This document shows positions 1-7,032 of a DNA stretch of 14,609 bases, in pieces. The position numbers and the translations under genes were made by a program. The notes beneath the pieces were generated by a model. The model saw only the letters and a program-made list of their open reading frames with translations, had not been told where the DNA came from and did not search any database. How positions within the stretch are numbered: the stretch's first letter is position 1; each line of letters begins with the position of its first letter. Source of the stretch: Bacteroidota bacterium (GTDB taxonomy: Bacteria > Bacteroidota > Bacteroidia > B-17B0 > Aurantibacillaceae); the NCBI GenBank assembly GCA_947474485.1, contig CANJJP010000004.1:1-14609 (forward strand), in the 5' to 3' direction.

Positions 1-168
1 GAGCGTATTTGCAATCCCGGTGTTTTCCAACGTATTAAAATTTTGCGTGTACGGCGCATTTAAAGTTGTTAAAGAAACTTGTGCATTTATTGATTGAGAA
101 AAAAGCAAACTTGCTCCACCCAATATTAACGATTTAAAAAAGAAATTAGAAGTAGTTGTTTTTATCAT
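1..168 (-). CDS. N-terminus of a secreted protein (partial)
   Basis: Leftward reading frame that opens with ATG at 168 and stays open for 56 codons to the window edge, so only the N-terminus is present. It starts with a lysine and a Thr/Ser-rich stretch, followed by a hydrophobic core (about residues 9-24) and a probable signal-peptidase site ending in NAQ near residue 31. The mature part begins with an APYTQNFNTLENTG-like stretch. Starts of this kind (PYTQNFDTL) are common in secreted multidomain proteins of Bacteroidota, many of them type IX secretion cargo; that link comes from memory. The function cannot be told from this fragment. It is divergent from the helicase gene across a 153-bp AT-rich gap. 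Confidence 0.72.
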   Translation of the reverse strand, partial: MIKTTTSNFFFKSLILGGASLLFSQSINAQVSLTTLNAPYTQNFNTLENTGIANTL

Positions 169-321
169 GTATGTTAATTTAGATAACTAAAATATAAAGA
201 AAATTTAATTTAAACATTACATATCTCACTTTTTATATTTTATGTTTTAAACATAATGAGAAATTCCAAATTATCTTAATCAAAATTAAATAAGTACATT
301 AGCCTTTTAATTTTATACAAT

Positions 322-1554
322 TTGACATTCGAAGATTTTAATTTTGACGCTTCTTTAATAGAAGGTCTTTACAGTATGGGCTACAAAAGTCCAACACCAA
401 TTCAAGAACAAGCTATTCCGATTATACAAGCGAATAAAGATTTAATTGCCTGCGCACAAACAGGTACTGGAAAAACTGCAGCTTACTTATTGCCAATCAT
501 GAATAATATTCTAAAGGCAGAAACACGACATTTAAACACATTAATTATTGCTCCAACTCGTGAGTTGGTTATTCAAATAGACCAACAAATTGATGGCATG
601 GGATATTTTTGCGGAGTTGGTTCTATCGCAATATACGGTGGAAACGATGGTATTGTATGGGAACAACAAAAACGTGCATTAAGAGAAGGCGTTGATATTG
701 TTTGCGCAACTCCTGGAAGACTAACAGCATTATTACAAGCGGGGCATATCAATTTTGAACATTTACAACATTTAGTGTTGGATGAGGCAGATAAAATGTT
801 GGACATGGGATTTTTAGATGATATTAAAAACATCATTAAATACATTCCAGCTAACCGACAAACCATTTTATTTTCGGCAACCATGCCACCTAAAATGCGC
901 ACACTTGCCGAAACAATTGCAAAAAATCCAGAGCAAGTAAACATTGCAATAAGCAAACCTGCCGAAAATATTGTGCAGCAAGCTTATGTTGTTTATGACA
1001 ATCAAAAAGAAAGATTGCTTACTGAGATTTTAAAAAATCCTGATTACTTGTCGGTTATTATTTTCTCCTCAACAAAAGATAACGTAAAGCTTTTAGAAAG
1101 AACCTTAAAGAAAATAGAACCATCATTAAAAGCATTTCATAGCGATTTGGAGCAAACAGAGCGTGAAGAAATCATGCGTGAGTTTAAATCAAAACGCATA
1201 CGCATTTTAATTGGTACCGATATTTTATCGCGTGGTATTGATGTGGACGGAATTTCATTGGTTGTAAATTACGATGCTCCTCCTGATCCGGAAGATTATA
1301 TTCATCGTATTGGTAGAACCGCGCGTGCATCAAAAGCGGGTGTTGCTATTACGTTCATTAACCCAAAAGATCAGCCTAAATTTGCAAAGATTGAAGCTTT
1401 AATGGGGCGTGAAGTTGACAAATTACCCGTTCCTACCGACTTAGGTGAAACACCAGAATATAATCCTGAGGCAAATAAAAAATTAGCTTTTGCTCCCGGT
1501 GGAAAAAGACCTTTTAATAAGAAAAAGAATTTTAAAACGAAGCCGAGAAATTAA
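322..1554 (+). CDS. DEAD-box ATP-dependent RNA helicase (RhlE-like)
   Basis: ATP-dependent RNA helicase that unwinds or remodels RNA in the cytoplasm, probably in ribosome assembly or mRNA decay. Motifs appear in order: F-rich upstream part and Q motif GYKSPTPIQ (20-28), Walker A AQTGTGKT (45-52), PTREL (78-82), TPGR (130-133), DEAD (154-157), SAT (185-187), SRGID (303-307) and HRIGRTAR (328-335). A short basic tail (391-410) follows the second RecA domain. The 410-residue length suits a compact RhlE-type enzyme without an extra RNA-binding domain. The start is TTG: the N-terminal FEDF residues belong to the Q-motif region, there is no in-frame ATG between the upstream stop (277-279) and 322, and the first internal ATG (376) would remove them. 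No Shine-Dalgarno is seen. It converges on the SCO gene. The family call is certain; the subfamily is not. Confidence 0.95.
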   Translation: MTFEDFNFDASLIEGLYSMGYKSPTPIQEQAIPIIQANKDLIACAQTGTGKTAAYLLPIMNNILKAETRHLNTLIIAPTRELVIQIDQQIDGMGYFCGVGSIAIYGGNDGIVWEQQKRALREGVDIVCATPGRLTALLQAGHINFEHLQHLVLDEADKMLDMGFLDDIKNIIKYIPANRQTILFSATMPPKMRTLAETIAKNPEQVNIAISKPAENIVQQAYVVYDNQKERLLTEILKNPDYLSVIIFSSTKDNVKLLERTLKKIEPSLKAFHSDLEQTEREEIMREFKSKRIRILIGTDILSRGIDVDGISLVVNYDAPPDPEDYIHRIGRTARASKAGVAITFINPKDQPKFAKIEALMGREVDKLPVPTDLGETPEYNPEANKKLAFAPGGKRPFNKKKNFKTKPRN

Positions 1555-1558
1555 TTTA

Positions 1559-1605
1559 TTTCTAGTTTCTGGTTCCTAGTTACACGTTAAACCAGAAACT
1601 AGAAA
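1559..1605. repeat. 16-bp perfect inverted repeat between convergent genes, possible bidirectional terminator
   Basis: TTTCTAGTTTCTGGTT (1559-1574) is perfectly complementary to 1590-1605, with a 15-base loop. It fills most of the 64-bp gap between the 3' ends of the helicase and SCO genes, where a shared terminator would sit. The stem is AT-rich and no clear U-run follows on either strand, so it is not a textbook intrinsic terminator. CTAGTT/AGAAAC-type words also recur inside the loop and just outside the right arm, so it could instead be a dispersed palindromic repeat. Confidence 0.6.
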
Positions 1606-1618
1606 CCAGCAATGATAA

Positions 1619-2278
1619 TTATCTTCCTCTCCAGGTTTTCTCGTTTAGTAGAATGTTTATATCAACGATGAGTTTACTTACTTCTGCTGAATCAGTTCCT
1701 ACGTAATAGCCACGAATGTTGCCATTCCAATCTATTAGGGCAAATTTATCGGTATGTATAAAATCTTCTTCTCCACCGTTTCCTTCTTCTGCGTCTAACA
1801 AATAACTTACACGTGCTTGTTCGTAAAGTGCAGGTTTATTGCCCGTTAAGAAATGCCACTTGCCTTGAATTGCCTTATGATTTTTTGCATAATTCATCAT
1901 TGTTGCAACACTGTCTTCCTCTGGGTCAACAGTATGAGATAATATTAAAACGTTTTTATTTTTTTCAAATGCTTCTTGAACGCGCTCCATTTGATTACTC
2001 ATAATTGGACAAATAGATTGACAGGTAGTAAAAAAATAATCACACACAAATACTTTACCTTTTAAATCTTTTAATGTAATAGTTTCATTGTATTGATTTT
2101 GAAAAGAAAAATCTCGTATGGCATGAAAAACCGTATCGCTTTTTCCCGAAATTTTCTTCGGACCATAATAAGGCAAAATGGTTATTGGTTTATTTTCTGA
2201 TTTTTTTAGAAAAAAAACGCCGACCAATAGTATGATTAAAACAATTGGTGCAATATATTTAATACTTTTGGAATTCAT
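1619..2278 (-). CDS. SCO1/SenC family copper chaperone
   Basis: Membrane-anchored thioredoxin-fold protein of the SCO1/SenC/PrrC family. It normally delivers copper to, or reduces, the CuA site of cytochrome c oxidase on the outer face of the inner membrane. An N-terminal hydrophobic anchor (about 7-24) is followed by the thioredoxin fold. The copper-binding CxxxC is TTCQSICP (Cys86 and Cys90), and the distal ligand is probably His175 in DFIHTDKF, so all three metal ligands are present. The 219-residue length is normal. I chose ATG 2278: a start at 2326 is possible but would add 16 residues before the anchor and overlap the divergent channel gene. No oxidase genes are in the window, so its target is inferred from the family. 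Confidence 0.93.
   Translation of the reverse strand: MNSKSIKYIAPIVLIILLVGVFFLKKSENKPITILPYYGPKKISGKSDTVFHAIRDFSFQNQYNETITLKDLKGKVFVCDYFFTTCQSICPIMSNQMERVQEAFEKNKNVLILSHTVDPEEDSVATMMNYAKNHKAIQGKWHFLTGNKPALYEQARVSYLLDAEEGNGGEEDFIHTDKFALIDWNGNIRGYYVGTDSAEVSKLIVDINILLNEKTWRGR
2263..2270 (+). promoter_or_regulatory. Candidate -7 box for the potassium channel gene
   Basis: TACTTTTG matches the Bacteroidota -7 consensus TAnnTTTG exactly and lies 36 bp before the channel ATG. It is inside the first codons of the SCO gene on the other strand. The nearest TTG upstream (2245-2247) is at a shorter spacing than usual, so the -33 element is weak. Confidence 0.4.
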
Positions 2279-2284
2279 ATTCTG

Positions 2285-2292
2285 CAAAATTA
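2285..2292 (-). promoter_or_regulatory. Candidate -7 box for the SCO gene
   Basis: Read leftwards the sequence is TAATTTTG, an exact TAnnTTTG match ending 6 bases before the SCO ATG at 2278. A transcript started from it would have almost no leader. No good -33 box is seen at the expected distance. Confidence 0.38.
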
Positions 2293-2305
2293 GCAAACAA
2301 AGCGA

Positions 2306-3280
2306 ATGAAGAAAAGTATTTTCCAATTCAAAAGTAGCGAATTAGGTTTTGGAAGTAAAAATTTCGAAGGTCAAAGTCGGTTTTTAAATAAGGATGGAAC
2401 TATAAACATTAAACGTAAAGGCAAAAACATGCTTGAAAACTTTGATGTTTTTCATTTTATGATAAATGTCAAGTGGCGATACTTTTTCTTACTAGTCTTA
2501 ATAAGCTATCTTTTTATAAACTGCATTTTTGCATCTATCTATTATTATTTGGGCGCTGAAAACTTTGGCAATCTTTCTGCTACAAACTCTTTCGAAAAAT
2601 TTCAAGAATTATTTTTCTTCAGTGCACAAACCTTAACAACCGTTGGTTATGGATATGTGTATCCGCATTCTGCATCGGTAAGCACTGTTGCGGCTATTGA
2701 ATCTATGTTAGGTTTATTAGGGTTTGCTTTGGCAACCGGTATCCTATATGGACGTTTTTCTAAACCTAAGGCTAGTGTCCTTTATAGCGAAAACATGTTG
2801 TTAGCACCTTATAAAGACCAAACCGCTCTTATGTTTAGAATTGTAAATCCAAAGCAAAACGAATTAGTGGAAATTGAGGCGCAATTAATTGTAAGTATGC
2901 TTAATTTAGAAACAAACTCTAGAGTATTCTTAACATTAAATTTAGAGAGACAAAAAATTAGCTTCCTATCGCTTAACTGGACAATTGTTCATCCAATTGA
3001 TGAAAATAGTCCGTTCTTTGATTTGAATAAAGAAGATATCATTAAGACTAACCCCGAGTTCTTAGTAATGATAAAAGCTATGAATGATACATATAGTCAA
3101 GTTGTTTATTCTAGATCAAGTTACAAGCCTGAAGAGCTTGTTTTTGGGGCTAAATTTAAACCGATGCTGCCAGTTCCTCATAAAAACGGTATGCCTGTAC
3201 TGGATATTACCTCATTAAACGATTTTGATTTGGTAGAACTTCCATCTATTAAACAAAAAGCTATTATTACAGAAAACTGA
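2306..3280 (+). CDS. KirBac-type inward-rectifier potassium channel
   Basis: Inner-membrane potassium channel of the bacterial Kir (KirBac) family, which acts as a tetramer. The N-terminus has the family signature ELGFGSKNF (12-20) followed by LNKDGTINI (27-35), leading into a slide helix. TM1 is about 60-82, the pore helix about 97-110, the selectivity filter TTVGYGY is 111-117 and TM2 is about 121-149. From about 155 onward is the beta-rich cytoplasmic domain of Kir channels, ending near 310. Length 324 is normal. The ATG at 2306 retains the conserved N-terminal motif, which supports this start. It is divergent from the SCO gene with only 27 bp between starts. No Shine-Dalgarno is seen. What gates it is not visible. 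Confidence 0.94.
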   Translation: MKKSIFQFKSSELGFGSKNFEGQSRFLNKDGTINIKRKGKNMLENFDVFHFMINVKWRYFFLLVLISYLFINCIFASIYYYLGAENFGNLSATNSFEKFQELFFFSAQTLTTVGYGYVYPHSASVSTVAAIESMLGLLGFALATGILYGRFSKPKASVLYSENMLLAPYKDQTALMFRIVNPKQNELVEIEAQLIVSMLNLETNSRVFLTLNLERQKISFLSLNWTIVHPIDENSPFFDLNKEDIIKTNPEFLVMIKAMNDTYSQVVYSRSSYKPEELVFGAKFKPMLPVPHKNGMPVLDITSLNDFDLVELPSIKQKAIITEN

Positions 3281-3293
3281 TAAACAACTGTAT

Positions 3294-3323
3294 TTTAGGC
3301 GTAAATTGTTGAAAATTTAGGCG
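3294..3323. repeat. Tandem TTTAGGCG direct repeat upstream of pyrG
   Basis: TTTAGGCG occurs at 3294-3301 and again at 3316-3323, exactly 22 bp apart (two helical turns). The second copy overlaps the expected -33 region of the pyrG promoter. The arrangement resembles a two-site operator, but no regulator is known to me for this motif. Confidence 0.4.
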
Positions 3324-3343
3324 ATTAACCATTTATTTTGTTC

Positions 3344-3351
3344 TATCTTTG
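3344..3351 (+). promoter_or_regulatory. -7 promoter box for pyrG
   Basis: TATCTTTG is an exact TAnnTTTG match, followed by GCGCAC, 24 bp before the pyrG ATG. Its position excludes the TTG at 3349 as the translation start, because that codon lies within the promoter box. No clear TTG-type -33 box is visible. Confidence 0.6.
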
Positions 3352-3375
3352 CGCACAGTTTTTATAAAAAGCTGT

Positions 3376-4980
3376 ATGTCTACAACAACCAAATATATCT
3401 TTGTTACCGGTGGCGTAACATCCTCTCTAGGAAAAGGAATCATCTCAGCTTCATTAGCAAAATTGCTCCAGGCAAGAGGTCATACTGTTACCATCCAAAA
3501 ATTAGATCCTTATATCAATGTTGATCCAGGAACTTTAAACCCATACGAACATGGCGAATGTTATGTAACCGATGATGGTGCTGAAACCGATTTGGATTTG
3601 GGTCATTACGAGCGTTTCCTTGGTGTTCCAACATCTCAGGCTAACAATGTTACTACAGGTAGAATTTATCAAAGTGTAATTGAAAAAGAACGTAAAGGTG
3701 AGTTTTTAGGAAAAACGGTGCAGGTTATTCCGCACATTACGGATGAAATTAAAAACAGAATTAAAATACTAGGCAAAACTGGTAAATACGAATTTGTAAT
3801 TACCGAAATTGGTGGTACTGTTGGCGATATCGAATCACTACCTTACATCGAGGCGGTTCGTCAATTAAAGTGGGAAATGCCTGATGATTGTATGGTTATT
3901 CATTTAACTTTATTACCATACCTTTCTACATCTGGCGAATTAAAAACAAAACCTACACAACACTCAGTTAAATTATTATTAGAATATGGTGTTCAACCGG
4001 ATGTATTAGTTTGCCGTGCTGAACATGCAATTAATAAAGACATACGTCGTAAAATTGCATTGTTCTGTAACGTAGCTGCAGAGTCGGTTATTGAAGCCCT
4101 TGATGCAAGCACGATTTACGAAGTTCCATTATTAATGGAAAAAGAAAAATTAGATGCAATTGTATTAAAGAAATTTGGTTTCTCTTATCAAAACGAACCT
4201 GATTTAGAAAAATGGAAAGGTTTCTTAAACCGTTTACACCATCCAAAATCTGAAGTTAAAATTGGTTTAATTGGAAAATATGTTGAGTTAAAGGAATCAT
4301 ACAAATCAATTGCAGAAGCATTTATACATGCAGGTGCAATGAACGATTGCAAGGTTCAATTAGAGTGGATACATTCTGAAAGCCTTACTGAAGATAATAT
4401 TCAAGATAAATTAAAAGATCTTAAAGGAATTTTAGTTGCTCCAGGTTTTGGAAACCGTGGTATTGAAGGAAAAATTGCAGCTATTAAATTTGCACGCGAA
4501 AACAAAATTCCGTTTTTAGGAATTTGTTTAGGTATGCAATGTGCTGTAATTGAGTTTGCTCGTAACGTGTTAGGATTAAAAGATGCGCACAGTCGTGAAA
4601 TGAATCCTGCAACAAGCAGTCCAGTAATTGATTTATTAGAAGCGCAAAAAAACATTTCTCACATGGGTGGAACCATGCGTTTAGGAGCTTATCCATGCAA
4701 AGTGGAAGAAGGAACTAAAGCATTTGATGTGTATCAAAAGAAAGAAATTTCTGAACGCCACCGTCATCGTTATGAGTTCAATAACGAATACATTAAACAA
4801 TTTCAAGAAGCTGGAATGGTTTTATCAGGTGTAAATCCGGACGCAGGTCTAGTTGAGATTGTAGAATTACCAAACCATCCTTGGTTCATTGGAGTTCAGT
4901 TTCATCCTGAATACAAGAGTACCGTGATTAATCCACATCCTTTGTTTATGGGATTTGTAAAGGCTGCTATGAATAATTAA
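3376..4980 (+). CDS. pyrG: CTP synthase
   Basis: Cytoplasmic enzyme that makes CTP from UTP, ATP and glutamine, the last step of de novo pyrimidine nucleotide synthesis. The N-terminal synthetase domain has the P-loop VTGGVTSSLGKG (10-21) and the DPYINVDPGT and EIGGTVGDIES stretches. The C-terminal class I glutaminase has the nucleophile Cys384 in GICLGMQ and the His510/Glu512 pair in FHPEY. At 534 residues it is complete. The start is ATG 3376, giving MSTTTKYIFVTGG, the normal family N-terminus. No Shine-Dalgarno is seen. In many Bacteroidota pyrG is followed by yidC (from memory); here it is followed by a transposase remnant. CTP synthase is usually feedback-controlled by nucleotides; whether the upstream TTTAGGCG repeat regulates it is unknown. 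Confidence 0.98.
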   Translation: MSTTTKYIFVTGGVTSSLGKGIISASLAKLLQARGHTVTIQKLDPYINVDPGTLNPYEHGECYVTDDGAETDLDLGHYERFLGVPTSQANNVTTGRIYQSVIEKERKGEFLGKTVQVIPHITDEIKNRIKILGKTGKYEFVITEIGGTVGDIESLPYIEAVRQLKWEMPDDCMVIHLTLLPYLSTSGELKTKPTQHSVKLLLEYGVQPDVLVCRAEHAINKDIRRKIALFCNVAAESVIEALDASTIYEVPLLMEKEKLDAIVLKKFGFSYQNEPDLEKWKGFLNRLHHPKSEVKIGLIGKYVELKESYKSIAEAFIHAGAMNDCKVQLEWIHSESLTEDNIQDKLKDLKGILVAPGFGNRGIEGKIAAIKFARENKIPFLGICLGMQCAVIEFARNVLGLKDAHSREMNPATSSPVIDLLEAQKNISHMGGTMRLGAYPCKVEEGTKAFDVYQKKEISERHRHRYEFNNEYIKQFQEAGMVLSGVNPDAGLVEIVELPNHPWFIGVQFHPEYKSTVINPHPLFMGFVKAAMNN

Positions 4981-4998
4981 GATTATTTTTTTCTAGTC

Positions 4999-5475
4999 TT
5001 GAATAAAATTGAGTTTAGAGTAAAAGTTGATACTTGTTTATCGTTGCCTATTCAAGGGTCTAATCGCGGCCATAACGTTGGCGATTTATTAAAAGCATTT
5101 ACAGCAAGTGTTTGGTGCGTTGCAAATCGTTTTATGCATACCGAAGTTACACGGAATGATGACGCTTTAAGCACTATTTTTAGTTGGAAGCATGTACCTG
5201 GACAATTTTAAAAGCTTTTACGCTTCCGAAGCTGCGCTAACATTTGTAATAATTGCTTACAACTTAATATCAATATTCAGAATGTTTGTACTGCAAGAAA
5301 AAACACAGAAAACACTTACAACACTTAGATATAGAGGATTTGCTATAGGTGCTTATTTACAAAAGTAAAAGATAGATTATTACTAAATATAGCCCTCCAT
5401 AAAAAACGACGACATTGGTTCAACTCTTTGTGGGATTACAACATCAATTTCCCAGTAGAATTTTCTAATTCGTAA
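4999..5475 (+). pseudogene. Decayed, internally deleted IS1380-family transposase
   Basis: Three pieces of one transposase are seen. The first (4999 to about 5200) reads IQGSNRGHNV, FTASVWCVANRFMHTEVTR and SWKHVPG, the N-terminal region of IS1380-type transposases (SNRGY, SVWCGANRFEHTEVTR, FGWK in intact relatives). The second, one frame over (about 5201-5365), reads FYASEAALTFVIIAYNL then TLRYRGFAIGAYLQK, near the family C-terminus. The third, back in the first frame (about 5369-5475), reads HKKRRHWFNSLWDYN and ends at a stop. The catalytic middle is absent, leaving about 480 bp from a gene expected to be about 1.3 kb. The N-terminus also looks shortened, and the only start is a TTG. I found no terminal inverted repeats. 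It lies directly behind pyrG. The family assignment is from motif memory. Confidence 0.8.
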
Positions 5476-5486
5476 TCTGTTTTAAA

Positions 5487-5529
5487 AATAAAAAGGTCGG
5501 CGTCTTAAATAAGAACCGACCTTTTTATT
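5487..5529. terminator. Hairpin terminator downstream of pyrG and the IS remnant
   Basis: The stem 5487-5500 pairs perfectly over 14 bp with 5516-5529 around a 15-base loop. Its core is GGTCGG/CCGACC, flanked by an A-run on one side and a T-run on the other, so it can act in either direction. It may be the original pyrG terminator, now separated from the gene by the transposase remnant. From 5530 to 5644 there is only AT-rich sequence with no gene seen. Confidence 0.8.
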
Positions 5530-5644
5530 AATTTGATTATAAATTATTCATTCACGATTTTTCCAAACCAAAACACATTTACTTATTAATTTACTTCTAG
5601 ATTTACTGATGAATTAATCAATATAAGAAGTAATAATTTTTACT

Positions 5645-5876
5645 TTATAATAAACCATTTTTTTCTTTCCAAGGTAAATTAGCATTCCATTGTTTCATTA
5701 ATGCTGGCAAAAAATCAGGTTTTACTTTATCTCTTAATCCTTCAATTGTTTCTGGGTCGTCTGTTTTAATTTCTTTCATAGCTTTTTCAATAAACTCATC
5801 TTCTGTCATTGGTTTTGTTTGAGCAAAAGAATAGAAGCTTATTAGGATTGCTAATAATTATGATGATGTTCTTCAT
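5645..5876 (-). pseudogene. Small secreted protein with a frameshift in the signal peptide
   Basis: Unrecognised small gene. From ATG 5876 the frame reads MKNIII and then leaves the main frame. The main frame reads LLAILISFYSFAQTKP and continues to a stop at 5645. Removing one base near 5857-5861 joins the halves into a typical signal peptide ending at FAQ and a mature protein of about 57 residues, rich in Glu/Lys/Asp, ending WNANLPWKEKNGLL. As it stands only an intact 54-codon frame from ATG 5809 remains, which would lack export. Three explanations fit: a true pseudogene, a sequencing or assembly error, or restart at 5809. It follows the terminator of the upstream leftward operon, so it may have its own promoter, but I saw no clear one. 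No known domain. Confidence 0.6.
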
Positions 5877-5904
5877 TGTTGTATTAAAGTTCGTTTATAA
5901 TTAC

Positions 5905-5929
5905 AAAAAAGGATGCTTTTTAAGCACCC
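5905..5929 (-). terminator. Intrinsic terminator of the leftward operon
   Basis: Read leftwards, GGGTGCTT (5929-5922) pairs with AAGCATCC (5918-5911) in 8 bp including one G-U pair, with a 3-base loop, followed directly by six Ts (5910-5905). It begins about 11 bp after the stop codon at 5940, the classic place for the end of this transcript. Confidence 0.82.
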
Positions 5930-5939
5930 TATTTTTGAT

Positions 5940-7007
5940 TTATTTTATTGCCTTTAGAAGTCCTTCAAGTGATTTACTATATAGATTGTATTCATCTCCA
6001 TAATCAACAAAGTAAGTATCGCCTGTGGCTATATCTTTAATATAAAAATATATTAAATCTACTTGTGAATTTTTAGTTTTCCACTCTCCAGTTGTTCCTC
6101 CAGAAATTGTATTTGAGCGCAAGTAATAACGTTTATCTCTAGGGCTTTTAGTAGTGAATGTTAAAGCCATATACTTTGCACCTGTTTTTGAAACATCGTC
6201 ATTGATTTTTGAAATAGAGTACTTTCCATCAAATTTTGATAAAATTTTTACTATTTTTTTATTCTCATCAGGAACCATTTTATTTGAATTTTTTGTTGCA
6301 TTGTATACCATAAGGTTCATTTTGCCAGTAGGCGGTGTATCAGGTAGTTTCATTTCAGAAAATTCATAAAACACAACTCCAGCAGTTTTAATATCCTTTG
6401 GGAATTCATTAAATTTATTTCCTTTTGATGTGCTTTTAAATATGTTTGGGTTTTCAGAAATAACCTGTTCCTTTTTTAATAGTTTGGCCATTTCACATTT
6501 TGTTTTAAAACTACTTAGCACACTTTTTAGGTCAGTGGCTCCATCTACAAAAGCATCTTGGTCATTATCAAAAAAGTTTTCTTTCCCATTAAATTTAGTG
6601 ACAAGAATGTTGTAAGTAATATGAATTTTAGTTCCCATGTCCATTTCACTAAGATTGATTGCAATGAAATTTACAGCACCACTTTCCTTCATGATTTTTT
6701 CAGTTTCGGAAGATTTTTCATTAGTTCTAGGCCCCGCTATCGAAACATAGTTAGTAACATTAACTCCGATTGATTTAAAATTTTCGTGTATTTCTTTCAA
6801 TTGTTTTTCTTGATCATCTGATATTGATGAATTAGGAGATTGTGGTTCGAGCATGTAAAACACAATAGATTTTTCTGATAATAATGTCTCTGGTAATTTG
6901 TTTTTTTCAAAATTAAAAAACATCATAGGTAAATCTGACCCAGCTTGCCCTAATAGATTTGATGTTCCAATAAGTAAGGTCAGTAATAGTAGATTTATTT
7001 TTTTCAT
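5940..7007 (-). CDS. Exported protein of unknown function with an internal duplication
   Basis: A 355-residue protein I do not recognise. The signal peptide is clear (MKKINLLLLTLLIGTSNLLG, cleavage near residues 20-22), so it is probably periplasmic or outer-membrane associated. The mature part looks like two related halves, about 37-170 and 220-355. Each starts KLP[ED]T, has a GA-containing strand (GAVNFIAINL at 110-119, GAKYMALTF at 276-284), then a strand-turn-strand region (YNILVTKFNGK, YFYIKDIATGD), an acidic Phe/Tyr-rich patch (NFFDNDQDAF, TYFVDYGDEY) and a closing helix (DLKSVLSSFK, SLEGLLKAIK). A polar helical linker joins the halves. It lies 25 bp behind the next gene upstream and is followed by a strong terminator, so it is probably the last gene of the operon. 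The start is ATG without a Shine-Dalgarno. Confidence 0.85.
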   Translation of the reverse strand: MKKINLLLLTLLIGTSNLLGQAGSDLPMMFFNFEKNKLPETLLSEKSIVFYMLEPQSPNSSISDDQEKQLKEIHENFKSIGVNVTNYVSIAGPRTNEKSSETEKIMKESGAVNFIAINLSEMDMGTKIHITYNILVTKFNGKENFFDNDQDAFVDGATDLKSVLSSFKTKCEMAKLLKKEQVISENPNIFKSTSKGNKFNEFPKDIKTAGVVFYEFSEMKLPDTPPTGKMNLMVYNATKNSNKMVPDENKKIVKILSKFDGKYSISKINDDVSKTGAKYMALTFTTKSPRDKRYYLRSNTISGGTTGEWKTKNSQVDLIYFYIKDIATGDTYFVDYGDEYNLYSKSLEGLLKAIK

Positions 7008-7032
7008 AAATGTTATTTAAATTTTAAATTTA

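Noticed and set aside
573..956. 127-codon leftward open frame
   Set aside because: It lies wholly inside the helicase gene, antisense to its conserved motifs, and has no recognisable domain.
2279..2326. Longer start for the SCO protein
   Set aside because: It adds residues before the membrane anchor, overlaps the divergent channel gene and includes the candidate promoter box.
3349..3378. Upstream TTG start for pyrG adding nine residues
   Set aside because: The TTG is part of the TATCTTTG promoter box, and the family N-terminus begins at the ATG at 3376.
4401..4696. Two leftward frames of 84 and 70 codons
   Set aside because: Both are antisense to the glutaminase domain of pyrG, which is clearly coding.
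4981..5530. Terminal inverted repeats for the IS remnant
   Set aside because: I compared the left flank (4981-5000) with the right flank (5475-5530) and found no convincing inverted match; the only palindrome is the terminator stem.
5591..5633. TTACTTCT/AGAAGTAA inverted repeat after the small secreted gene
   Set aside because: The arms are only 8 bp and AT-rich, the loop is 27 bases and no T-run follows the stem, so it is not convincing as a terminator.
5809..6003. 64-codon rightward frame with a hydrophobic stretch
   Set aside because: It is antisense to the signal-peptide region of the small secreted gene, the operon terminator and the 3' end of the duplicated protein gene; its hydrophobicity mirrors those sequences.
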